A stretch of DNA of 64,000 nucleotides from Faucicola tetraodonis (GTDB taxonomy: Bacteria; Pseudomonadota; Gammaproteobacteria; Pseudomonadales; Moraxellaceae), in assembly GCA_032017425.1 (NCBI GenBank), contig DALZPW010000002.1; one strand, written 5' to 3'. Each line of letters begins with the position of its first letter. The first letter of the stretch is position 1. This document shows, in pieces, positions 43,695-51,379 of this stretch. The position numbers and the translations under genes were made by a program. The notes under the pieces are model-generated. The model worked only from the letters and a program-made list of their open reading frames with translations, was not told where the DNA came from and did no database searches.

Positions 43695-45917
43695 ATGGCA
43701 AAAAAAACTCGCAAATCACCTAGCACGGCAACCGCTGCTGGCAATACCGCAACCGATTATGTTTTAGATAGACAGTCGGCTCGCCGGGATGCCAAAAAAC
43801 TGGGCTTAAACAAAGCTGATTTACCCAACTCCATCAAAGAAGTGATTAGCACACTGACGCAGGCGGGTTTTGAAGCCTACATCGTCGGTGGTGGGGTGCG
43901 TGATGCCTTGTTAGGCTTAAAGCCCAAAGACTTTGATGCTGTGACCAACGCCACCCCAAACCAAATCAAAGAAGTATTTGGCAAACGCTGCCGCATCATC
44001 GGACGGCGTTTTCAGCTGTGTCATGTGTATTCTGGTCGCGATATGATTGAAGTTGCGACCTTTCGCGCGCCGCCTAAGGACAACAATCATCTCACCGAAG
44101 ACGGCATGATTATGCGTGACAATGTGTGGGGTGATATCTATCAAGATGTGGTGCGCCGCGATTTTAGTATCAATGCCCTGTACTATCAGCCATTTGACGA
44201 TATCGTTTATGATTTTTGTGGGGGGCTAAAAGATGTTGAAAACCGCACCATCCGTCTGCTCGGAGACACCCAAAAACGGGTGGAAGAAGACCCTGTACGT
44301 CTACTTCGTGCGCTGCGTTTTAAAGCAAAATTGCAGTTTGATTTTGACAATGCCTTAAATCAACAATTCAACGCGCAAAACTGGGCATTATTGGCGCAAG
44401 TATCCCCTCACCGCTTGTACGATGAGACGCAAAAAATGTTCACAGGCGGCTACTTGGTGCCGATGTTACCACTGCTATTTGATTATGGTGCGTTTTCTCA
44501 GTTGTTGTTTTATCCACCAACAACCGTGACACCACTACTCAATCAAGTCACCATAAATACCGATAGGCGCATAGGTAGTGGTAAAAGCATTAATCCTGCG
44601 TTTTTTTATGCAACTATTTTGTGGGAAAACTATCTGTATTTATTGGATAAGTTTAAAAAGAACACACCGTTTAGCGACGCGCAAAACCAAGCCGCCAATA
44701 AAGTCTTGGACAAGCAGCGCCAGCACACGGCCATGCCCAAGTTTGCCGAGCAGTTTATTAAAGATATTTGGCTCATGCAGCCAAGACTTGCCCAGCCGCG
44801 CAAAAAAAATTTGCAAAAGCTGTTTGAAAATCCGCGTTTTCGGGCTGCCTATGACTTTTTGATGATGCGTGAGCAAGTGGAAGCCAAAAACCAAGCGCTT
44901 GCCAAACAACATGGCGCAGCGATTACGTTGGATGATGAAAGCACCAACGGCATGGGGCATTGGTGGGCGTGGTTTCAAACCCTAGGTGCCAAACAGCAGC
45001 AACAAGCGATTGATGAGTTCGACCTTGAATCGGTACGTTTGCGCTTTGCCAATATTGTCAATCAGACCAGTTTTGAGGATGACAACGTTGCTTATCAAAC
45101 TAGCGATACGGTGCGTGATAATGAAGCAGGCATGGGTAGTGATTTGAGTCATGCACAGCGCCGCCGCGAACGACGTCGTTTGCCGTTTGCAGCAAATAGC
45201 CAAATCGAGCATGAACTGCTGCAAGATACCGTGCTATCTACCAAAGCGCACAAACTAACACAGCAGCAGCAACTTGAAAAAGCCCAACTGCAGCAGTTAT
45301 CGCTTGCCAGTCACACCAACTCAGCACCCGCTAAGTCACTTATCGTAGCGCCAATCACAGCGCAAAAAGACGATGACCACCCTTATCAGCCGACAGTTTC
45401 TGCTTCAGTATCAGCTTCTACTGAGACAAGTGCACGCCCAAATGATTCGCACCCAAATAATTCACAACTAAGTCGCTCACGCAAACGCGACAAAGCCTAT
45501 TTATCGGCAGCCAGTGTACCTGCCAAACGTGCGCGACGTACCCCCAGCTCAAACTGGTCGATTTTGGAGCAACGTCAGCAAGCGGATATCGCAACATCCG
45601 CTAGTGATTTGCGTGGCGAACCTGTCAGCCCAACGCCCGTCAGACAAAGCACCGACAATCAGGCGGTGACTCGTACCGATACTGATATTGTCTCTAGCAC
45701 TGACATTCGCACTGGCACGGTCAAGCATTCGGCACCCAATGAATCAATGATTGACAATGGCGTGGTACAGCCAAAGCCAAAGCGTGCGCCACGGACGCGT
45801 AAAAAAGCGGTTACTGATAGCAAAGTCTCAGCAGAAGCGGTGACTAAGGACGAGGCACCGGCACCGGCAAAACGCACTCGCAAACGCGCGGTCAAAATCG
45901 ACGGTCATCAGCCATGA
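43695..45917 (+). CDS. pcnB: Poly(A) polymerase I with a long basic C-terminal extension
   Basis: A class II nucleotidyltransferase of 740 residues that adds poly(A) tails to RNA. The catalytic domain has IVGGGVRDALLGLKPKDFD (the DxD pair near 78), RRFQLCHV and VVRRDFSINALYY. The RNA-binding head follows (RVEEDPVRLLRALRFKAK) and the enzyme core ends near residue 470. E. coli PcnB is about 465 residues; here some 260 more follow, mostly Ser/Thr/Ala/Gln with several Arg/Lys clusters (RRRERRRLPF, KRARRTPSS, KPKRAPRTRKK, KRTRKRAVK). This tail is probably disordered and could bind RNA or partners. folK overlaps the stop codon by four bases. Confidence 0.93.
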   Translation: MAKKTRKSPSTATAAGNTATDYVLDRQSARRDAKKLGLNKADLPNSIKEVISTLTQAGFEAYIVGGGVRDALLGLKPKDFDAVTNATPNQIKEVFGKRCRIIGRRFQLCHVYSGRDMIEVATFRAPPKDNNHLTEDGMIMRDNVWGDIYQDVVRRDFSINALYYQPFDDIVYDFCGGLKDVENRTIRLLGDTQKRVEEDPVRLLRALRFKAKLQFDFDNALNQQFNAQNWALLAQVSPHRLYDETQKMFTGGYLVPMLPLLFDYGAFSQLLFYPPTTVTPLLNQVTINTDRRIGSGKSINPAFFYATILWENYLYLLDKFKKNTPFSDAQNQAANKVLDKQRQHTAMPKFAEQFIKDIWLMQPRLAQPRKKNLQKLFENPRFRAAYDFLMMREQVEAKNQALAKQHGAAITLDDESTNGMGHWWAWFQTLGAKQQQQAIDEFDLESVRLRFANIVNQTSFEDDNVAYQTSDTVRDNEAGMGSDLSHAQRRRERRRLPFAANSQIEHELLQDTVLSTKAHKLTQQQQLEKAQLQQLSLASHTNSAPAKSLIVAPITAQKDDDHPYQPTVSASVSASTETSARPNDSHPNNSQLSRSRKRDKAYLSAASVPAKRARRTPSSNWSILEQRQQADIATSASDLRGEPVSPTPVRQSTDNQAVTRTDTDIVSSTDIRTGTVKHSAPNESMIDNGVVQPKPKRAPRTRKKAVTDSKVSAEAVTKDEAPAPAKRTRKRAVKIDGHQP

Positions 45918-46411
45918 TTACGTGCTATATCGGCTTGGGTGGCAATATCGCAAACGCACTTGGTACGCCAAGGCAGCATATTGCCAATGCTATTGCGGCG
46001 TTTTACGCATCGCCGCACTTTGCCAATGTTACAGCATCATCACTGTATCAATCCAAAGCCTTTGGGGTCACCGACCAGCCCGATTTTTTTAATGCAGTCG
46101 TAAAAGTTGATACCGATTTGGCGCCCTTAGCCCTACTGGATTTTTGCCAAAGTTTGGAGAGCGCTGCCAAGCGCACGCGTTTGCGCCACTGGGGTGAGCG
46201 TAGTTTGGATGTCGATGTACTGTTGTATGGTAATGACACAATCAACAATGCGCGTTTAACCGTGCCACATGAGGGCTTATTTGCGCGTAATTTTGTGCTA
46301 ATTCCGATGCTAGAGCTTGACCCGACCCTTATGGTAAATGGGCAAAAATTGGCAGATTTACCGACCAGTCAACAGTGGCAGGGCTTGGAAAAATTAACCC
46401 ATATCAGTTAA
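45914..46411 (+). CDS. folK: 2-amino-4-hydroxy-6-hydroxymethyldihydropteridine pyrophosphokinase
   Basis: A folate-pathway kinase (HPPK) of 165 residues that transfers pyrophosphate from ATP to the pterin. CYIGLGGNIANALG is the N-terminal strand, QPDFFNAVVKVDT a substrate loop, and RHWGERSLDVDVLLYG carries the metal-binding Asp pair with VPHEGLFARNFVLIPM following. The ATG overlaps the pcnB stop (ATGA), indicating translational coupling. pcnB-folK-panB-panC is a conserved order in gammaproteobacteria. Confidence 0.94.
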   Translation: MITCYIGLGGNIANALGTPRQHIANAIAAFYASPHFANVTASSLYQSKAFGVTDQPDFFNAVVKVDTDLAPLALLDFCQSLESAAKRTRLRHWGERSLDVDVLLYGNDTINNARLTVPHEGLFARNFVLIPMLELDPTLMVNGQKLADLPTSQQWQGLEKLTHIS

Positions 46412-46526
46412 CATTGATTTTTGTAAAAATTAACAAATTATTGGCGCTATGGATTTGAAATCGCAAAAAATTAAACCATTGTTAAAGTAACGTTTTTTGT
46501 TTTCCCTATTTCTTGTTTTTGCCTGT

Positions 46527-46586
46527 TTCTTTTGCCCTTGCTTCTTTTAGCTTTACTTCTTTTACCATTGATTCTTTTAACCTTGC
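46527..46586 (+). repeat. Four tandem 15-bp units (TTCTTTT-led) in the panB leader
   Basis: TTCTTTTGCCCTTGC, TTCTTTTAGCTTTAC, TTCTTTTACCATTGA and TTCTTTTAACCTTGC start at 46527, 46542, 46557 and 46572. A fifth decayed unit runs into the ribosome-binding site AAAGGA. The whole tract from about 46,490 is pyrimidine-rich on this strand. Confidence 0.85.
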
Positions 46587-46603
46587 TTTTTAAAGGAAAC
46601 CGC

Positions 46604-47485
46604 ATGAGCTACGTTAGCAACCTAGAATCTAACCCTGATTCAACAACTGAGTCAACATCTGCCGCAGCGACGACCAAGCCTAAATTACCTGTGACTTTGT
46701 CCACCTTAAACAAACTCAAAGCCAATGGCGAGACGTTCTCGTGCTTGACCTGTTATGACGCAAGTTTTGCAGCAGCCATGCAAGTTGCCGCGATTGATGC
46801 GATTTTGATTGGCGATAGCCTTGGAATGGTAGTGCAAGGACAAACCTCAACCTTGCCGGTGACAATCGCAGACATGGTATATCATACCCAAAACGTGGCT
46901 CGTGCCAACAGTCATGCACTGATTTTATGTGATTTACCTTTTATGAGTGTCGCCACGCTTGAGCGCGCACTCGATGCCAGCCAAGCGGTGATGCAAGCAG
47001 GCGCGCATGTGGTCAAAATCGAAGGCGGTGCCGAGCTTGCCAAAATCGTGTCAGTGCTTGCCAACAACGGCGTGCCGACCTGCGTGCATTTAGGTTTGAC
47101 GCCGCAATCAGTGAATGTGTTTGGTGGCTACAAAGTACAAGGCAAAACCGATGCCCAAGCGGAAAAACTCATATCTGACTGTCAAGCCGTGGTAGAAGCG
47201 GGCGCAGCCATTTTACTGCTCGAATGTGTCCCCGCTGAGCTTGCCAAAAAAGTGCGTGACACTTTCCCCGTGCCAGTGATTGGCATTGGTGCGGGCGTGG
47301 AGTGTGATGGTCAAGTGCTGGTCATGCACGATATGCTTGGGGTATATACCCGTAAACCTGCCAAGTTTGTCAAAGACTTTTTGACCGACGAGCATAACGA
47401 AACCAAGGATATCACCGGGGCGTTTAAAGCCTATCATAAAGCGGTCAAAGACCGTACGTTCCCAACGCCAGCCCATAGTTTTTAG
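46604..47485 (+). CDS. panB: 3-methyl-2-oxobutanoate hydroxymethyltransferase
   Basis: The first committed enzyme of pantothenate synthesis, adding a hydroxymethyl group to ketoisovalerate from methylene-THF. The product has 293 residues from ATG 46604, with AAAGGA eight bases upstream. The TIM-barrel signatures are LTCYDASFAAAMQ, LIGDSLGMVVQGQ, VKIEGGAEL, GLTPQSVNVFGGYKVQGK and IGIGAGVECDGQVLVMHDM. About 30 Ser/Thr-rich residues precede the conserved domain. An in-frame TTG at 46532 would add a Leu-rich stretch encoded by the 15-bp repeats; it is not used here. panC follows after 19 bp. Confidence 0.95.
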   Translation: MSYVSNLESNPDSTTESTSAAATTKPKLPVTLSTLNKLKANGETFSCLTCYDASFAAAMQVAAIDAILIGDSLGMVVQGQTSTLPVTIADMVYHTQNVARANSHALILCDLPFMSVATLERALDASQAVMQAGAHVVKIEGGAELAKIVSVLANNGVPTCVHLGLTPQSVNVFGGYKVQGKTDAQAEKLISDCQAVVEAGAAILLLECVPAELAKKVRDTFPVPVIGIGAGVECDGQVLVMHDMLGVYTRKPAKFVKDFLTDEHNETKDITGAFKAYHKAVKDRTFPTPAHSF

Positions 47486-47504
47486 TAATCATAAAGGCAA
47501 AACA

Positions 47505-48449
47505 ATGCAAGTATTTCATACCATCAGCGCATTACGTGACACCTTAAAACCTTTACGCCATCAAGCGGCTGCGCCAAAGATAGCGCTGGTCCCCACGATG
47601 GGTAATTTGCACAGCGGTCACGTGACCCTCGTCAAAAAAGCCAAAGAACTGGCCGATATCGTGGTGGTCAGTGTGTTTGTTAACCCAACCCAATTTGGCG
47701 TGGGGGAAGACTTTGATACCTACCCACGCACGCTAGAGGCTGATGTGGCAAAACTTACCGAAGCAGGGGCAAATTTTGTATTTGCCCCAAGCGTGGAAGA
47801 AATGTACCCAACCTACCCTAACAACGTGCAAGTGCTGTCAGGCGATATTAGCAAAATCTTGTGTGCCAACACTCGCCCCACCCACTTTGATGGTGTCGGC
47901 TTGGTGGTGAGTAAACTGTTTAATATCGTCCAACCTGACATCGCTGTTTTTGGCAAAAAAGACTATCAACAACTTGCGATTATCCGCCAGTTGGTCGCTG
48001 AGCTAAATTTCCCGATTGAGATTGTCGGGGTGGATATCGTGCGGGCTTGTGACGGGTTGGCATTATCGTCTCGCAATCAATACCTAAGCGAAGCAGAACG
48101 TCAACTTGCCCCCACCTTGCAAAAAAGCTTGCAACAGCTTGCCCATGAGCTAAAAACTGCCAATTTTGCCGATTTTGACAAGATTATTGCCGGCGCAATC
48201 GATAAGTTAAATCGCGTGACGGTGGCTGATTCAGGCTTTAAAGTGGATTATTTGGAAGTTAAAAATCGCTTATTACAACCGCCGAAACCCACTGATAAAG
48301 ACTTGGTAATTTTGACCGCTGCTTTTTTGGGCAAGAAAACACGGCTTTTAGATAACCTAGAGTTTAGTCGGGAAATGAATCAGGAACTGAATCAAGAATT
48401 GGGTAGCGATTTTAATCAACAACTTACCACCGCATCTGTAAAGGATTAA
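47505..48449 (+). CDS. panC: Pantothenate synthetase
   Basis: A class I aminoacyl-tRNA-synthetase-like ligase that joins pantoate and beta-alanine using ATP. VPTMGNLHSGHVTLVKKAK contains the HIGH-like motif, VFVNPTQFG the pantoate pocket, VFGKKDYQQLAIIRQL and ALSSRNQYLS the KMSKS-like region. It has 314 residues against the usual 280; the excess is a C-terminal tail in which NQEL occurs twice in tandem (12-bp DNA units at 48377-48400). AAGG precedes the ATG. rapZ starts two bases after the stop, so the gene is in an operon with it. Confidence 0.95.
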   Translation: MQVFHTISALRDTLKPLRHQAAAPKIALVPTMGNLHSGHVTLVKKAKELADIVVVSVFVNPTQFGVGEDFDTYPRTLEADVAKLTEAGANFVFAPSVEEMYPTYPNNVQVLSGDISKILCANTRPTHFDGVGLVVSKLFNIVQPDIAVFGKKDYQQLAIIRQLVAELNFPIEIVGVDIVRACDGLALSSRNQYLSEAERQLAPTLQKSLQQLAHELKTANFADFDKIIAGAIDKLNRVTVADSGFKVDYLEVKNRLLQPPKPTDKDLVILTAAFLGKKTRLLDNLEFSREMNQELNQELGSDFNQQLTTASVKD

Positions 48450-48451
48450 CT

Positions 48452-49327
48452 ATGTCAACGCTACAAGTTATCATTGTTTCAGGACGTTCAGGCTCGGGTA
48501 AGACATCGGTTCTCAATATTATGGAAGACTTTGGCTATTATCCCATTGATAATTTGCCACTCTCGCTAGTCCCTAGTGCCATTGATAAACTTGTACATGA
48601 CAGCCAAATTTACAAAATCGCCATTGGTATCGATGTACGCTCGCCACAAGCGGACTTATCGCGGTTTGCCGAGGTCTATCATAAGCTTATAGAAACTTAT
48701 AGCAAACCGGCGATTAAAATACTGTATGTGACTGCCCAAGAAAGCGTCCTGGTGGCACGGTTTGACGCCACGCGCCGTGTCCATCCGTTAATGGCGGTGT
48801 CGGGTAATCTACCCAATGCCATCAAAAAAGAAATCGATATCTTAGAGCCGATTGCCATCCGCGCTGATATCAAAATAGACACCAGCCTTCTTAATATCCA
48901 CCAACTCAAAGAAGTCATCCGCGATCATTTGGGTGTGGATAATGCAGTAACCGTCAATATTTTATCCTTTGGGTTTAAATATGGGGCACCGATTGATGCT
49001 GATTTTATTTTTGATGTGCGCACCCTGCCAAACCCGCATTGGAAGATTGAACTGCGCAACCAGACAGGGCTAGATGATGGGGTCAAAGCATTTTTTGCTG
49101 ACTACAGCGAAGTAGATGACATGGCGAATGATATTATCGCTTTTTTTAAAAAATGGTTACCGCCTTTTTTGCACAACAATCGCCATACCGTGACCATCGC
49201 TATCGGTTGTACTGGGGGCAAACACCGCTCTGTGTATATCGCAGAAAAGTTGGGTGAGTCACTGACCCAATCGCTACCCAAAGAGATGGTGGTACGTCTC
49301 AAGCACCGTGAAAAAAACCGCTGGTAG
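48452..49327 (+). CDS. rapZ: RNase adapter protein RapZ
   Basis: An RNA-binding, nucleotide-binding protein of 291 residues. The Walker A motif SGRSGSGKTSVLN is at the N-terminus, GYYPIDNLPLSLVP follows, and the C-terminal half has FGFKYGAPIDADFIFDVR and the GCTGGKHRSVYIAE loop typical of RapZ/YvcJ. In enterobacteria it directs RNase E to the small RNA GlmZ and so tunes GlmS (cell-wall amino-sugar supply). There it sits in the rpoN operon; here it follows panC by two bases, so its expression is tied to pantothenate genes. Confidence 0.93.
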   Translation: MSTLQVIIVSGRSGSGKTSVLNIMEDFGYYPIDNLPLSLVPSAIDKLVHDSQIYKIAIGIDVRSPQADLSRFAEVYHKLIETYSKPAIKILYVTAQESVLVARFDATRRVHPLMAVSGNLPNAIKKEIDILEPIAIRADIKIDTSLLNIHQLKEVIRDHLGVDNAVTVNILSFGFKYGAPIDADFIFDVRTLPNPHWKIELRNQTGLDDGVKAFFADYSEVDDMANDIIAFFKKWLPPFLHNNRHTVTIAIGCTGGKHRSVYIAEKLGESLTQSLPKEMVVRLKHREKNRW

Positions 49328-49378
49328 CACGTTCTGAATCAACTTTATACTTATGATTGATAACTTTGAGATTGATAA

Positions 49379-49888
49379 ATGATTAATTTTGACCAAATGG
49401 ATATGGCGGTTAGCCGTACCGAACTAAAAAAAGCCCATGAACGCCTACAGCGACTGGCTGAGCCGCTTGCCAATTTGTCAAAAAAACAAATGAAGGCACT
49501 GCCTGCCAGTGAGTTTTTTTTGGATGACTTGCTGCAGCTTGCCGATATCACCAGCCATGAAGCACGTAAACGTCACATCAAGCGTTTAGGTAAATTGCTG
49601 GCTGAAGAAGAACCGCATGCGATTGTCGAATTTTTATTTCGCCATACCTTTAGCCCTGAGCAACAAGCCAAAATTGAAAGTTGGCAAACGCGGCTAAATT
49701 TGCAAGATGACAATACCTTAAAACAATTTACCAAAACTTTTTTTGACAGTGAATTCAACACCATCAAGCAGCTACTGATTTGGATTGCCTACGCCGAATA
49801 CACCCAAGATGATGAATTGATGAATGAGAGTGTGGCTGATTTACACACTTATATTCGCCAAGTGGCGATTTTGTCCAAAGGTAAATAG
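49379..49888 (+). CDS. darP: Dual-action ribosomal maturation protein DarP (YjgA/DUF615)
   Basis: A 169-residue helical protein of the DUF615 family that binds the late-assembly 50S ribosomal subunit. Conserved blocks are SRTELKKAHERLQRLAEPLA, ADITSHEARKRHIKRLGKLL and IRQVAILSKGK at the C-terminus. It lies 51 bp after rapZ on the same strand. ATG 49379 is the first codon; a second ATG six codons on is also possible. Confidence 0.92.
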   Translation: MINFDQMDMAVSRTELKKAHERLQRLAEPLANLSKKQMKALPASEFFLDDLLQLADITSHEARKRHIKRLGKLLAEEEPHAIVEFLFRHTFSPEQQAKIESWQTRLNLQDDNTLKQFTKTFFDSEFNTIKQLLIWIAYAEYTQDDELMNESVADLHTYIRQVAILSKGK

Positions 49889-50067
49889 TCGGACTGACTG
49901 CCAGTTTTCTGACCCCTTATCCCTATGTGGCTTGGCTAGTGAGTATTGCTTTTTTGGTGGGTTGGGGTTGGCGCGCTAGCCTATGAGTCGCTTTTTTACT
50001 ACCAAAGCTATTTTCATCATAAAATAACGTAAAATTGCTTTTATTTTATAGAGTGAGCCGCTAAGGT

Positions 50068-51300
50068 ATGCCGTCAGCCTTAGCCATCCTGTCCGCAATG
50101 AGTCATTTTCACCAGTTACGTCAACACACCCAGTCCAATCCCAATTATCCCAACCAAATTCGCCAATGGCGCGTGATTGTCATGGCGATTTCGGCATTTA
50201 TTTTTAATACCACCGAATTTGTGCCGATTGCGCTGCTCTCTGACATTGGTTATAGCTTTGCCATGCCGGTAGAAACGGTGGGGCATATGATTACTATCTA
50301 TGCTTGGATTGTGGCTATTTTGTCGCTCCCTGCCATGCTTGTCACTGCCCGTATCGAACGACGTAAGCTATTGATAGCATTATTTGTTATCTTTATCGGG
50401 GGGCATGCGGTGTCGGTGATGGCGCAAAGTTTTGCCATGCTGTTAATTGGGCGGGCATTGATTGCGCTAGCACATGCGGTGTTTTGGTCAATTACCGCAA
50501 GCCTTGTGGTGCGTGTGGCGCCCAAAGATCGTCAAACCAAGGCCTTGGGGCTACTATCAATGGGTAGCGCGCTGGCGACGGTGCTTGGGCTGCCGTTAGG
50601 TCGGATGGTTGGGCAGTGGCTTGGGTGGCGGATGACGTTTGGTACGATTGGCGCGGCTGCGCTGTTGGCAATGATTATGGTGTGGTGGATTTTACCAAAA
50701 CTGCCGAGCAAAGATGTCGGCTCAGCGGCAAGTTTACCCAGTATTTTTAATAATATCCCCTTGCTCACTGTCTATACACTCACTGTGCTATGTGTGACGG
50801 CACACTTTACGGCATATAGTTATATTGAGCCTTATATGCTGACGATTAGTCAGTTTAGTCAGCAATTTGCCACGGTGATTTTGCTGAGTTTTGGGGTGGC
50901 AGGGTTGCTAGCGAGCTGGCTATTTGGGCACTTTTATGACCGTTTTCCACGGGCGTTTTTGATTAGCGCGATGGCAACGCTGCTGTTTTCGTTGTTGGCA
51001 TCCGCTTGGCTGCCCCATGTGCCAATCTTATGGCTTGTCCTAGCGATGCTATGGGGCTTGGCAATTACGGCGATTAGCCTTGCTTTTCAGCTACGCGTAT
51101 TGCAGCTTGCGCCCAATGCCACTGATGTAGCAATGTCAATTTTTTCAGGAATTTATAACATCGGTATCGGCGGCGGCGCGTTCGTCGGTGGACTGGTGAT
51201 TGCAAGCCTAGGACTGGCGATGGTGGGTTATGTAGGGGCAGGTATCGCGCTCATTGCCATGGTTTGCCTAATGGTGTATTTGGCGCGCACCCAAAAGTAA
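50068..51300 (+). CDS. sotB: MFS sugar efflux transporter, SotB-like
   Basis: A 12-helix major facilitator exporter of 410 residues. NTTEFVPIALLSDI in helix 1 is the hallmark of the SotB/YdeA/AraJ drug:H+ antiporter-1 branch, and ARIERRKLLIA occupies the loop 2-3 signature. Homologues export arabinose, IPTG-like sugars or drugs. The first 30 residues are hydrophilic and not conserved; ATG 50098 is a possible later start. Its neighbours give no hint of the natural substrate. Confidence 0.88.
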   Translation: MPSALAILSAMSHFHQLRQHTQSNPNYPNQIRQWRVIVMAISAFIFNTTEFVPIALLSDIGYSFAMPVETVGHMITIYAWIVAILSLPAMLVTARIERRKLLIALFVIFIGGHAVSVMAQSFAMLLIGRALIALAHAVFWSITASLVVRVAPKDRQTKALGLLSMGSALATVLGLPLGRMVGQWLGWRMTFGTIGAAALLAMIMVWWILPKLPSKDVGSAASLPSIFNNIPLLTVYTLTVLCVTAHFTAYSYIEPYMLTISQFSQQFATVILLSFGVAGLLASWLFGHFYDRFPRAFLISAMATLLFSLLASAWLPHVPILWLVLAMLWGLAITAISLAFQLRVLQLAPNATDVAMSIFSGIYNIGIGGGAFVGGLVIASLGLAMVGYVGAGIALIAMVCLMVYLARTQK

Positions 51301-51379
51301 TCAGACCCTGTAGCTTACTTGTAATTGCCCTTAGACTTACGATTGGGCTTGCTTGCCACCGAATTTTTCCACTGACAAG

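Noticed and set aside
45914..45917. Possible frameshift joining pcnB and folK
   Set aside because: The four-base ATGA overlap is normal translational coupling; both proteins have complete, separate domains.
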